From positions 62,001-126,000 of the forward strand of contig NZ_ML974132.1 in NCBI RefSeq assembly GCF_004143485.2: a DNA stretch of 64,000 nt, read 5' to 3'. Origin of the DNA: Halorussus amylolyticus. GTDB taxonomy: Archaea > Halobacteriota > Halobacteria > Halobacteriales > Haladaptataceae. A program made the translations under genes and the position numbers. The stretch's first letter is position 1, and each line of letters begins with the position of its first letter. Below are positions 8,141-16,304 of this stretch, piece by piece. The notes below the pieces were generated by a model. It was not told where the DNA came from. It ran no database searches and saw nothing but the letters and a program-made list of their open reading frames with translations.

Positions 8141-8840
8141 ACCTGCCGCGTTTGACCCCCGGCGCTATGAAATCGTCGGACGCGCGCTCGCGGTTGCGCT
8201 CGGCGAGGCGACCCCACTCGCGAAGGCCGTCTCGAATCTGGTCCTCGGAGAAGCCGATGGTCTCGCCGATGGCGACCAGTTCGCGCGGGCCGCGAATCTG
8301 GAGGTGATTCGTCGGGTCGGCGCTCACGACGAACGGCGCGTCGTACTGGGTCACGATTTCCCGAAGCTTTCGAAGGTCTTGGAGGGCTTGGACGCGCGGT
8401 CCGCCGTCGCTCCGGAGGACCCGCGAGAGATTGAACTCCACGCGAACGTCGTACTCGGCGGCGGCCTTCGCGAGCACGTGGTTGAAGTCACCACGGCCTT
8501 CCATCGGGTGAGCCAGCACGTCCACGCGGTCGGACTCGACCGCGAAGCGATTCAGGCTGGGCGTCCCGCCGTGGACCAACAGCACGGTACACTTGGGTCG
8601 GTAGTTCCCGACGTGGCCCGCCGCGACCTCGGGGTTGTCGGCCCGGATTTCGACCGCCTCGACCACGTCCACGCCGTACTCCTCGCGGATGCGCTCGGGG
8701 TCGGTGTCGTACTCGGCGGTCGCGTCGCTGTGGTTGCGCACGACCACGCCGTCGAACTCGTAGTCGGCGGCGGTGGCGGCCATGCGCGCCACGGTGCTGT
8801 CGCCGTCCGGATGGGCGTGAACGCCCTCGTAAAATACCAT
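8124..8840 (-). CDS. rnp3: RNase P protein component 3 (Rpp30)
   Basis: A 238-aa PHP/TIM-barrel-like subunit of archaeal RNase P. It starts MVFYEGVHAHPDG, a family hallmark, and contains VDVLAHPMEGRGDFNHVLAK and VRVEFNLSRVLRSDGG. The start at 8840 is preferred to one 39 nt upstream because known Rpp30 proteins begin with M-x-F-Y-E/D. It binds Pop5 (rnp2, 6714-7193). With rnp1 at 52624, three of the RNase P protein genes are in this window. Confidence 0.95.
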   Translation of the reverse strand: MVFYEGVHAHPDGDSTVARMAATAADYEFDGVVVRNHSDATAEYDTDPERIREEYGVDVVEAVEIRADNPEVAAGHVGNYRPKCTVLLVHGGTPSLNRFAVESDRVDVLAHPMEGRGDFNHVLAKAAAEYDVRVEFNLSRVLRSDGGPRVQALQDLRKLREIVTQYDAPFVVSADPTNHLQIRGPRELVAIGETIGFSEDQIRDGLREWGRLAERNRERASDDFIAPGVKRGRYEEEP

Positions 8841-8925
8841 GTAGAATCCGTTCTTTCGGCCTGATAGTTCTCTCGGCAAGGCTTTGATTCTGTCCCTTCG
8901 GCTCTCGTCCCATCAACTGAACAGA

Positions 8926-8932
8926 TTTATTG
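8926..8932 (+). promoter_or_regulatory. box A for the membrane protein at 8957
   Basis: TTTATTG lies 25-31 nt upstream of the GTG at 8957, favouring that GTG over the later ATG at 9005. Confidence 0.5.
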
Positions 8933-8956
8933 TCTTTCAGAAATCGGTAGTCAATA

Positions 8957-9451
8957 GTGACTCGGCGGGACCCTACCAGTCGAGATAACTGGTCGAGCGA
9001 CAGAATGGAAATCGCGTATCGAGAGTCGCGAGCCGTCTTGGACGCTCAAAAGCGGACTATTAGCGAGATAGACGACAAGGCGACCCGCGCAGTTCGGATA
9101 ACCGTCCTTCTCCTCGGAGGTCTCATTTCGGTTTGGCAGTTCGCTGGCACCGTGTTCAACACGTGGTTAGCGTTCTGGGGTGGAGTGTCCCTGTTTTGCT
9201 CCTTGGGGTTCGGCGTCGCCACATATCACGAATCAGACCTCATACTCGGCCCTACCGAGGAGTATCTCGACGAACTCAATTACCAATCAGAGAGTCTCGA
9301 AGGCGGTTGGGAGACGGACCTCGTGGACTCGTACAGTGGGTTCGTCGGCACGAACGCCGAGGATATCGAGTTCAACGGAAATCTCCTGCTCGGACAGCAA
9401 GTCTTCTTGGTCGAAGGTGTACTCCTGTTTGGACTCTCAATCGTATTCTAA
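8957..9451 (+). CDS. hypothetical membrane protein with two transmembrane hairpins
   Basis: A 164-aa protein not recognised. The N-terminal 45 residues are hydrophilic and probably helical (SRAVLDAQKRTISEIDDKATR). They are followed by two closely spaced hydrophobic segments (ITVLLLGGLISVWQFAG and WLAFWGGVSLFCSLGFGVAT, about 50-95), a hydrophilic acidic domain, and a last hydrophobic helix at the C-terminus (QVFLVEGVLLFGLSIVF). The layout resembles cytoplasm-facing membrane sensors or SMODS-associated (SLATT-like) proteins, but similarity is too weak to claim. GTG start chosen from promoter spacing. The small basic protein at 9492 follows. Confidence 0.7.
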   Translation: MTRRDPTSRDNWSSDRMEIAYRESRAVLDAQKRTISEIDDKATRAVRITVLLLGGLISVWQFAGTVFNTWLAFWGGVSLFCSLGFGVATYHESDLILGPTEEYLDELNYQSESLEGGWETDLVDSYSGFVGTNAEDIEFNGNLLLGQQVFLVEGVLLFGLSIVF

Positions 9452-9458
9452 CCCCGGA

Positions 9459-9467
9459 ATTTTTATG
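9459..9467 (+). promoter_or_regulatory. box A for the small basic protein
   Basis: ATTTTTATG lies 25-33 nt before the ATG at 9492. Confidence 0.45.
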
Positions 9468-9491
9468 TCTCACCGCCGTACGATACAATAT

Positions 9492-9608
9492 ATGAGTCGG
9501 CAGTCGCAGGCAGAACTGGAACGCAAAGGCCAACGGAGCAACAAAAGTCCCGCGCTTCTGACGAAGTTGCTCCGCCGCGCTACTACGGCCAAGTCTGACG
9601 ACGAATAG
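9492..9608 (+). CDS. small basic protein (38 aa)
   Basis: A 38-aa Lys/Arg-rich peptide (starts MSRQSQAELERKGQRSNK, ends TTAKSDDE). It is unusual here because most haloarchaeal proteins are acidic. It has its own box A 25-33 nt upstream and lies 41 nt after the membrane protein. Not recognised. Positive charge suggests nucleic acid or membrane contact. It could also be non-coding. Confidence 0.4.
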   Translation: MSRQSQAELERKGQRSNKSPALLTKLLRRATTAKSDDE

Positions 9609-9670
9609 TTCTTCGAAGGGGATAACACTCTGTCACCGGCAAATAGTACCGAGCAAAAGCACCCGAGCCC

Positions 9671-10000
9671 TCAGAACTGATACCGTCGGTCGTCGTTCTG
9701 CTGGGCCTGTGGGAACTGATTCGCGCCGGTCATCTCGCCGTAGGTCATCCCCGTCAGGTACTCGTCGTAGGTGGTGTCGTAGCCGCCCCGGAGGTGGAAG
9801 TCGAGGTTCCCGGTCTCGACCGCGCTCTGGAACAGCATGTGGACCGCCCGCCGGAGGAGTTCGTCGGTGTCCTCGGGGTCGAGCGCGACGTTGAGCATCG
9901 CGAGTTCGTTCCGGGTCTCGCGGTCGAGACCCACCGCGAGTTCGTCGCCGAGGTCGGCGTACTCGGCTTCTAAATCGTCCTGAAGGTCGTCGAGACTCAT
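9671..10000 (-). CDS. conserved haloarchaeal hypothetical protein
   Basis: A 109-aa acidic, mostly helical protein starting MSLDDLQDDLEAEYADLG, with a soluble Tyr-rich C-terminal part (YDTTYDEYLTGMTYGEMTG). There is no membrane segment or metal motif. The helical first half is compatible with a dimerising protein. Function unknown. It is divergent from the DUF2892 gene, with a hairpin (10045-10072) between them. Confidence 0.72.
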   Translation of the reverse strand: MSLDDLQDDLEAEYADLGDELAVGLDRETRNELAMLNVALDPEDTDELLRRAVHMLFQSAVETGNLDFHLRGGYDTTYDEYLTGMTYGEMTGANQFPQAQQNDDRRYQF

Positions 10001-10044
10001 GCCCGAACCGTCGGGCGCGGGCCGGAAACGCCTTTCGACCCGTG

Positions 10045-10072
10045 GCGACGGTCGCCCTGTGGCGACCGTCGC
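10045..10072. repeat. perfect inverted repeat, 12-bp arms
   Basis: Arms 10045-10056 and 10061-10072 with loop CTGT, in the divergent region between two small genes. Confidence 0.8.
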
Positions 10073-10169
10073 TGCTCACTGCTGCCCGGCGCTCGCCTCC
10101 GCCCGCCGTTCGGTTCCTCCGCCGCGAACTTCAAGTAGTCGGGCGTGGTGGCCCTCGTGGGGAACTACG

Positions 10170-10433
10170 ATGGAGAAAAACGTCGGCGGACTCGACCAAG
10201 GCATCCGCATCACGCTCGGGCCGCTCCTGCTCGTGGCCGCAATCGGCTCGCTGGTGAGAAGCATCCGGCTCAGACCCTCGCTCACGGCGGGCGCGTTCGC
10301 GGTCGGCGCGATACTCACCGTCACGGGCCTGACCCAGCAGTGTCCCGGAAATCGCGCGCTCGGACTGGACACGTACGGTCCGAGCGAACTGTCCGAGGAG
10401 GCCCGGACGGTGCGCGAGCGAGCGGTTCAGTAG
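10170..10433 (+). CDS. DUF2892 (YgaP-like transmembrane) protein
   Basis: An 87-aa membrane protein starting MEKNVGGLDQGIRITLGPLL, the signature of the DUF2892/YgaP membrane family. It has two helices (about 14-30 and 40-56), a conserved LTQQCPGNRALG loop with one Cys, and a soluble tail. In bacteria the domain is often fused to rhodanese; here it stands alone. Role in sulfur or redox chemistry is only suggested by the family. Confidence 0.82.
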   Translation: MEKNVGGLDQGIRITLGPLLLVAAIGSLVRSIRLRPSLTAGAFAVGAILTVTGLTQQCPGNRALGLDTYGPSELSEEARTVRERAVQ

Positions 10434-10464
10434 CGCGAACCCGGTCGTTCTCGACTATTTTGGC

Positions 10465-10710
10465 CTACAGCAGTTGCTCGTCACACTCTCGACAGGTCGC
10501 CCTGTCGGCCCAGTTTCTGGTTCCGCACCCGGGACACTCCGCCGACCCCGCGCCGTCCTCGTTGTGCCCCTCGAACGCCCACAGGCCGCCGACGAGCATC
10601 AGTCCGACACCCGCACCCAGCAGGCCGACGACGCCGATTGTCGGTAGCGCGACCGCTCCCGCGACGAGTGCGGCCCCGGCGACGAACAGCGTCCGCGGAG
10701 CGTCGGTCAC
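10465..10710 (-). CDS. membrane zinc-ribbon protein
   Basis: An 81-aa protein from GTG at 10710: two hydrophobic helices (RTLFVAGAALVAGAVALP and VVGLLGAGVGLMLVGGLWAF) followed by a C-terminal zinc ribbon CPGCGTRNWADRATCREC. The start is fixed by a box A (TTTATT on the minus strand at 10735-10740) 25-30 nt upstream. A longer in-frame opening runs back through the G tract but would encode a poly-proline run and is rejected. Confidence 0.75.
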   Translation of the reverse strand: MTDAPRTLFVAGAALVAGAVALPTIGVVGLLGAGVGLMLVGGLWAFEGHNEDGAGSAECPGCGTRNWADRATCRECDEQLL

Positions 10711-10734
10711 GGTGGAGCGGTGTTGCGGGTCGGG

Positions 10735-10740
10735 AATAAA
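10735..10740 (-). promoter_or_regulatory. box A for the zinc-ribbon gene
   Basis: TTTATT on the minus strand, 25-30 nt before the GTG at 10710. Confidence 0.5.
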
Positions 10741-10778
10741 CCCTCTGCAGTCGCCGTGGAGTTTGGCGAAAGCGGCGC

Positions 10779-10858
<80 letters not shown>

Positions 10859-10897
10859 AATAACCCTTCTGTGGGCGCGGTGGTTTTTTGCTACCGG

Positions 10898-10937
10898 GGC
10901 GCGGCGATTCGGCGCGGTTGCGCCGAATCGCCGCGCC
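10898..10937. repeat. perfect inverted repeat, 18-bp arms, before mutY
   Basis: Arms 10898-10915 and 10920-10937 with a 4-nt loop (GGTT). The next bases (CTTTACC) form the likely box A of mutY, 29 nt before its ATG. The neighbouring genes diverge, so a simple terminator role is not obvious. Confidence 0.9.
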
Positions 10938-10966
10938 TTTACCGGACTCGTCCCTACCTGGATTCG

Positions 10967-11908
10967 ATGAGCGACGCCGACGAACGCGACTCCTCGCTCC
11001 CCGACAACCGTCCCGAGATTCGGACGGCCCTGATTTCGTGGTACGAGGCCGACCACCGACGCTTCCCGTGGCGCGAGACCGACGACGCCTACGAGATTCT
11101 GATTTCGGAGGTCATGAGCCAGCAGACCCAACTCGGCCGGGTCGTCGAGGCGTGGGAGGCGTTCCTCGACCGGTGGCCGACCGCCGAAGAGTTGGCGGCC
11201 GCCGACCGGGCCGACGTGGTAGGGTTCTGGACGACCCACAGCCTCGGCTACAACAATCGCGCGAAGTACCTTCACGAGGCCGCTCGGCAGGTGGTCGAGG
11301 AGTACGACGGTGACTTCCCGACGACCCCCGCCGAACTCAAGAATCTGATGGGTGTGGGTCCCTACACCGCGAACGCGGTCGCCTCGTTCGCGTTCAACAA
11401 CGGCGACGCCGTGGTCGATACCAACGTCAAGCGCGTGCTCCACCGCGCCTTCGACGTGCCCGACGACGACGCCGAGTTCGAGGCCGCCGCGACCGAGCTG
11501 ATGCCGGAGGGCGAGTCCCGCGTCTGGAACAACGCCATCATGGAACTGGGTGGGGTCGCGTGCGAGAAGTCGCCGAAGTGCGAGTCTGCGGGATGTCCGT
11601 GGCGCGAGTGGTGTCACGCCTACGAGACCGGCGATTTTACGGCTCCCGACGTTCCCACGCAACCGAGTTTCGAGGGGAGTCGGCGGCAGTTTCGGGGGCG
11701 CGTGATTTCGACGCTCAAAGAGTACGACGAACTCCCGCTGTCGAAACTCGGCCCGCGCGTGCGAGTGGACTACAGTTCCGACGGCCAGTACGGTCGGAAG
11801 TGGCTCGAAGGGATTCTGTCGGACCTCGAACGCGACGGTCTGGTCGAATTTGCGGCCGACGAAAACGCCAACGGAGAGACCGAAACGGTTGCACGGCTCA
11901 GACGGTAG
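10967..11908 (+). CDS. mutY: A/G-specific adenine glycosylase
   Basis: A 313-aa DNA repair glycosylase that removes adenine opposite 8-oxoguanine. Visible are the catalytic Glu region (SEVMSQQTQLGRV, about residue 45), the helix-hairpin-helix LMGVGPYTANAVASFAF followed by VDTNVKRVLHR with the catalytic Asp, and a 4Fe-4S cluster motif CEKSPKCESAGCPWREWC (spacing C-x5-C-x4-C-x5-C, the haloarchaeal variant). The C-terminal part (from about residue 245) looks like a winged-helix domain rather than a classic MutT-like domain. Start chosen at the Met that gives the family length. The frame is open far upstream only because of GC-richness. Confidence 0.95.
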   Translation: MSDADERDSSLPDNRPEIRTALISWYEADHRRFPWRETDDAYEILISEVMSQQTQLGRVVEAWEAFLDRWPTAEELAAADRADVVGFWTTHSLGYNNRAKYLHEAARQVVEEYDGDFPTTPAELKNLMGVGPYTANAVASFAFNNGDAVVDTNVKRVLHRAFDVPDDDAEFEAAATELMPEGESRVWNNAIMELGGVACEKSPKCESAGCPWREWCHAYETGDFTAPDVPTQPSFEGSRRQFRGRVISTLKEYDELPLSKLGPRVRVDYSSDGQYGRKWLEGILSDLERDGLVEFAADENANGETETVARLRR

Positions 11909-12008
11909 CAATCTACTGCGTTCGTCACCCGATTCTTACTGAGTTACTTTCACTTTCACCTCGCTTGGCGGAGGTATTTGTGACAGCAGAGAGTCAATTC
12001 GGTCGCCA

Positions 12009-13100
12009 ATGGACGACCGCATTCAGCGACACGCCGAGATTCTCGTGGACCACTGCACCGATGTCGCCCCCGACGACAACGTACTCGTGCGAGCGCCGTC
12101 GTCGGCCGACGACCTCGTCGTCGCGCTCTACGAGCAGTTGGGCCAGCGCGGCGCGCGACCGACGCTCTCGTGGACGAACTCGCGGGCGGGTCGCGCCTAC
12201 GCTCGTGCGATGGACGAGGCGGATTTCCGACCGAAAGACCACCGACTCGCGGCGATGGAAGAAACCGACGTGGTGATTCTGATTCGGGGCGCGACGAACG
12301 CCGCCGAGACCAGCGACGTGGACCCGGAGAAGGGCGCGGCCGCGAGTCAAGCACGACAGCCGATTCTCGAAGAACGCCTCGACAAGCGGTGGGTCATGAC
12401 CCAACATCCCACGCCCGCCGATGCACAGCAGGCCGGGATGAGCACCGCGGCGTGGGAGGAGTTCGTCTACGACGCCGTGAACCGAGATTGGGACGCCCAG
12501 CGGGAGTTTCAAGAGCAGATGGTCGAGATTCTCGACCCCGCCAGCGAAGTCCGAATCGTCTCGGGCGACGCCACCGACCTTCGGATGTCCGTCGAGGGGA
12601 TGGACGCCGCCAACGACTCCGGCGAGAAGAACATGCCCGGCGGCGAAGCGTTCACCGTTCCGGTTCCCGACAGCGTCGAGGGAACGGTGTTCGTGGACGT
12701 GCCGTTCCGCGAGGGTGGCCGAGAAGTCCACGACGCCCGGCTCGAATTCGAGGACGGCGAGGTCGTCGAATGTTCGGCCAGTCGGAACGAGGACGCGCTG
12801 GAAACGCTCCTCGACACCGACGAGGGCGCGCGCCGCCTCGGCGAACTCGGCATCGGGATGAATCGCGGCATCGACCGGACCACCCACCACATGCTGTTCG
12901 ACGAGAAGATGGGCGACACCATCCACGTCGCGCTCGGAAACGCAGTCGAGGAGTGCGTGCCCGAGGGCCGCGAGTTCAACGAGAGTGGTCGCCACGTCGA
13001 TTTGCTCGTGGACGTGAGCGAGGATTCATTCATCGAAGTCGATGGCGAGGTGGTCCAGCGAAACGGGACGTTCGTGTTCGAGGACGGCTTCGAGGGGTAA
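12009..13100 (+). CDS. M29-family aminopeptidase
   Basis: A 363-aa metallo-aminopeptidase of the thermophilic M29 (AmpS/AmpT) family. Ligand-bearing motifs are visible: Glu in NMPGGEAFTVPVPDS (about 217), Glu in GIGMNRGIDRTTHHMLFDEKMGDTIHVALG with its His residues (about 280-310), and the late HVDLLVDV. N-terminal RHAEILVDHCTDVAPDDNVLV is typical. Cytoplasmic, with no signal peptide. The secreted serpin follows 100 nt downstream in the same direction, but the two act in different compartments, so functional linkage is doubtful. Confidence 0.92.
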   Translation: MDDRIQRHAEILVDHCTDVAPDDNVLVRAPSSADDLVVALYEQLGQRGARPTLSWTNSRAGRAYARAMDEADFRPKDHRLAAMEETDVVILIRGATNAAETSDVDPEKGAAASQARQPILEERLDKRWVMTQHPTPADAQQAGMSTAAWEEFVYDAVNRDWDAQREFQEQMVEILDPASEVRIVSGDATDLRMSVEGMDAANDSGEKNMPGGEAFTVPVPDSVEGTVFVDVPFREGGREVHDARLEFEDGEVVECSASRNEDALETLLDTDEGARRLGELGIGMNRGIDRTTHHMLFDEKMGDTIHVALGNAVEECVPEGREFNESGRHVDLLVDVSEDSFIEVDGEVVQRNGTFVFEDGFEG

Positions 13101-13201
13101 CGAAGCGAGCGAGACAGCGCGAGAGCCGAGCCGTGCGGGTGACTGAAGCGCCCGTTTCACCCTACGGAAAGCGTTTACCACCCCCGATGGAATCCGGAGA
13201 T

Positions 13202-14644
13202 ATGCAAACCGACAGACGCCACGCGCTCTCGCTGACCGGCGCGTTTCTCGCGGGACTCGCTGGCTGTACCGGACGCGATTCGGACCCCGGCGCGACGACC
13301 GGGACGACCACCGACGAGCCGACGGCAGACACCACGACCACCGGTGACGACACCGACGAGACCACCACGACCGACGATGACCCCGCCGAGTTCGAGGACT
13401 TCGACGCGCCGCCGTTCCCCGAAATCGACCCCGTGACCGACCTCGAAATCGGCGAGGAGGCCCTCGCCGACCAGATTCGTGGAAACGTCGAGTTCGCGCT
13501 CGATTTGATGGCGGTCCTCCGCGAGCAGGCGGGCGGGAATCTGTTCGTCTCGCCGTACAGCGTCTCGGTCGCGCTCGCGATGACCTACGCTGGGGCTCGG
13601 GGAACCACCGCCGAGGAGATGGCCGACGCGCTCCAGTTCGTCCTCGGGCAGGACGACCTTCACCCGGCGTTCGGGGCGCTCGAAGCCGAGTTCGCGCGCC
13701 GAAACGAGGACGGACAGGAAGCGAGCGGGACGACCGGACCCGGGGACGACGACGAGGACGCTGGCCCGGCGTTCGAACTCAGCACCGCGAACGCGCTGTG
13801 GGGAGAGGACGGCTATCCCTTCCGCGAGGACTTCCTCGACCTGCTCGACGCCTACTACGGCGCGGGGATGAACCTCGTGGACTTCTCGGGCGACCCCGAT
13901 GCCGCGCGCCGGGAAATCAACGACTGGGTCGCCGTGCGGACGAACGACCGAATCGAAGACCTGCTTCCAAAGCCGTCCATCGACGCGACGACCCGCCTCG
14001 TGCTGACGAACGCGGTCTACTTCAGCGCGCGCTGGAAGTTCCCCTTCGACGAGGACGCCACCGAACCCCGGCCGTTCACCGCGCTCGACGGGACGAGTTC
14101 GGAGGTGCCGACGATGACCTTCTCCCAGTCTATCAAGCTTCAGCACGCCGAAATCGGCGGCAATCACCTCGTGGAACTTCCCTACGCCAACGGCGAGACG
14201 AGCATGGTAGTCGTCGTCCCCGCCGAGGGGGAGTTCGAGGCGTTCGAGGAGTCGTTCTCCGTGGACCGACTCGCAATCATGCTGGAGGAGGCCAGCATCG
14301 CGCTGGTGGACCTCTCGCTCCCGAAGTTCGGAATCGAGTCGGAGTTCGGTCTGGTCGAGACGATGCAGAAACTCGGCATGGAAGCCGCGTTCTCGAACGC
14401 CGACTTCTCAGGGATGGCCGAGGGAGGGGACCTGTTCGTGGACGACATCCGGCACAAGAGCTTCGTGGAGGTGGACGAACTCGGCACCGAAGCCGCGGCC
14501 GCGACCGCCGTGGTGATGAACGAGAGCGCGCCGCCCCGAAACGTCGATTTGAACGTCGATAGACCGTTCCTGTTCTACATCCGGGACAAGCCTACGGAGA
14601 CGCCGCTGTTCGTCGGACGCGTGACGGAGATTTCCGGAGAATAA
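13202..14644 (+). CDS. secreted lipoprotein serpin (serine protease inhibitor)
   Basis: A 480-aa serpin with an export signal: RR at residues 5-6 and lipobox LAGC with Cys22, so probably a Tat-exported lipoprotein. A Thr/Asp-rich linker (about 30-75) leads to the serpin fold, which starts NVEFALDLMAVLREQ and has NLFVSPYSVSVALAMTYAGA. The reactive-centre hinge GTEAAAATAVVM near residue 430 keeps the small-residue pattern of inhibitory serpins. The C-terminal DRPFLFYIRDKPTETPLFVGRV is canonical. An acidic insertion lies around 155-180. It would protect the cell surface against extracellular proteases. Confidence 0.95.
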   Translation: MQTDRRHALSLTGAFLAGLAGCTGRDSDPGATTGTTTDEPTADTTTTGDDTDETTTTDDDPAEFEDFDAPPFPEIDPVTDLEIGEEALADQIRGNVEFALDLMAVLREQAGGNLFVSPYSVSVALAMTYAGARGTTAEEMADALQFVLGQDDLHPAFGALEAEFARRNEDGQEASGTTGPGDDDEDAGPAFELSTANALWGEDGYPFREDFLDLLDAYYGAGMNLVDFSGDPDAARREINDWVAVRTNDRIEDLLPKPSIDATTRLVLTNAVYFSARWKFPFDEDATEPRPFTALDGTSSEVPTMTFSQSIKLQHAEIGGNHLVELPYANGETSMVVVVPAEGEFEAFEESFSVDRLAIMLEEASIALVDLSLPKFGIESEFGLVETMQKLGMEAAFSNADFSGMAEGGDLFVDDIRHKSFVEVDELGTEAAAATAVVMNESAPPRNVDLNVDRPFLFYIRDKPTETPLFVGRVTEISGE

Positions 14645-14787
14645 CGGACCGCACTCCCGCCCCTGACCCGGCGCATCGCCGAACGTCCGTGCAAGCAAAT
14701 CCCTTTGAAGCGAACGCGATGCGCCCACCGTGTTCGGAGTTCGCTTCGGGCAATTCGGGCCGAGCGACCGACGGCCCGAGCGCCGAC

Positions 14788-16062
14788 CTACGGCCAGAGA
14801 CCGCGCGCGTCCTTCGCGGCTCCGACCCGGCCGAGCGCGACGACGTAGGCGGCGTCGCGCCAGCTAAGGTCGCGCGCTTCGACCTCGGCGCGCACGTCGT
14901 CCCACGCCGAGAGCATCTGCGATTCGAGTTCTTCGTTGACGCGCTCGCGCGACCACTGGCGGCGGTTGATGTCCTGGAGCCACTCGAAGTACGAGACAGT
15001 CACACCGCCCGCGTTCGCCAGAATGTCGGGAATCACCGGGACGCCCATCTCTTCGAGGATGGCGTCGGCCGTCGAAGTCGTCGGGCCGTTCGCGCCCTCG
15101 ACCACGATGTCGGCGAGCACGTCGCCCGCGTTGTCGGCGGTGATGACGTTGCCGATGGCCGCCGGGACGAGCACGTCCACGTCGAGTTCGAGAATTTCCT
15201 CGTTGGTGAGCGTGTTCGGCGCGTCGTAGGTCATGACGGCTTCGGGCTGTTCCTCGTGCGAAGGAACCGCGTGCGTGTCGAGTCCGGTCGTGTCGTACGC
15301 CGCGCCGTTGACGTCGCTGACGGCGACGACGTTCGCACCCCAGTCGTCGAGCGCGCGGGCGGCGTTCGCGCCCACGCTCCCGAACCCTTGGACCGCGACC
15401 GTCGTCTCCTCGATATTCTTGTCGTAGTAGTCGATGGCCTCGCGAGCGACGATAGCGACGCTTCGACCGGGGGCCTCCTCCCGACCGTAGCTCCCGCCGA
15501 TGACGGGCGGTTTGCCGGTCACGACGCCCGGCGTGGTTTCACCCTCCTGCATGGAGTAGGCGTCCATGAACCACGCCATCGTCTGAGCGTCGGTGCCCAT
15601 GTCGGGGGCCGGGATGTCGCTTTTCGGCCCGATGGTGTCGCGAATCTCCTCGGCGAATCGCCGGGTGAGTCGCTCCTTCTCGTCGCGGCTCAGGTCCTTG
15701 GGGTTGACGACGACGCCGCCTTTCGCGCCGCCGAAGGGCAGGTCCATCACCGCGCACTTCCACGTCATCCACATCGAGAGGCCGACGCACTCCTCGGCCG
15801 TGACTTCGGGGTGGTAGCGCAGGCCGCCCTTGTACGGCCCGCGAACGTCGTCGTGCTGGGCGCGGTAGCCCGTGAACACCTCGACGTTCCCGTCGTCGCG
15901 TTCGAGCGGGACCGACACCTCCACGACTCTGGTGGGGTGTCTGAGTCGCTCGATGACGCCGGGGTCGGTGTCGACGTGCGCGGCGGCCGCCGAAAGCTGT
16001 CGGAGCGCGGTTTCGAGCGCCGATTCGGGCTCCGTCTCGATGTCCGGTGATTGGTTTGCCAT
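14788..16062 (-). CDS. gdhB: glutamate dehydrogenase (Glu/Leu/Phe/Val family)
   Basis: A 424-aa enzyme for reversible oxidative deamination of glutamate. It shows the substrate-binding segment [20 protein letters not shown], the catalytic lysine motif [18 protein letters not shown], and a Rossmann domain starting [18 protein letters not shown]. Length fits. The start ATG at 16062 follows a 1-nt gap after a rubrerythrin-like small gene, so the two form one transcript. Cofactor preference is not evident from sequence. Confidence 0.95.
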   Translation of the reverse strand: MANQSPDIETEPESALETALRQLSAAAAHVDTDPGVIERLRHPTRVVEVSVPLERDDGNVEVFTGYRAQHDDVRGPYKGGLRYHPEVTAEECVGLSMWMTWKCAVMDLPFGGAKGGVVVNPKDLSRDEKERLTRRFAEEIRDTIGPKSDIPAPDMGTDAQTMAWFMDAYSMQEGETTPGVVTGKPPVIGGSYGREEAPGRSVAIVAREAIDYYDKNIEETTVAVQGFGSVGANAARALDDWGANVVAVSDVNGAAYDTTGLDTHAVPSHEEQPEAVMTYDAPNTLTNEEILELDVDVLVPAAIGNVITADNAGDVLADIVVEGANGPTTSTADAILEEMGVPVIPDILANAGGVTVSYFEWLQDINRRQWSRERVNEELESQMLSAWDDVRAEVEARDLSWRDAAYVVALGRVGAAKDARGLWP

Positions 16063-16063
16063 C

Positions 16064-16213
16064 TTACTCGTAGGGCATCCGTCGGTTTCGCATCGCCGTC
16101 CCGCAGTCCGGGCAGCTGCCGGGGTAGCTGTCGGCGCGTAGGGTCGTGCCACAACGCAGACACTCGTAGTTGTACTCGTCGTCGGAAACGTACTCGACGT
16201 CGCTGTGTCTCAT
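16064..16213 (-). CDS. small rubrerythrin-like zinc-ribbon protein (DUF7129-like)
   Basis: A 49-aa protein read directly from the minus strand: starts [20 protein letters not shown] and carries two knuckles, CLRCG and CPDCG, as in rubredoxin/rubrerythrin-type metal sites. It ends MRNRRMPYE. This small family is common next to metabolic genes in haloarchaea, and I associate it with DUF7129. It sits 1 nt upstream of gdhB and is probably translated from the same mRNA. It may bind Zn or Fe; no function is known. Confidence 0.85.
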   Translation of the reverse strand: MRHSDVEYVSDDEYNYECLRCGTTLRADSYPGSCPDCGTAMRNRRMPYE

Positions 16214-16257
16214 CTCGGTAAAAATTGCTAAGGGACGCCGTCCTCATTTGAGGTCGT

Positions 16258-16304
16258 GTTGAATAGTCACCCCTGAAACGAAGTCGCACGGTTTACTATT
16301 CAAC
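16258..16304. repeat. inverted repeat overlapping the end of the regulator gene
   Basis: Ten-base arms GTTGAATAGT (16258-16267) and ACTATTCAAC (16295-16304), 27-nt spacer. The right arm contains the stop codon of the 991-aa regulator; the left arm is upstream of the rubrerythrin-like gene. Possible terminator stem or operator. Confidence 0.6.
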
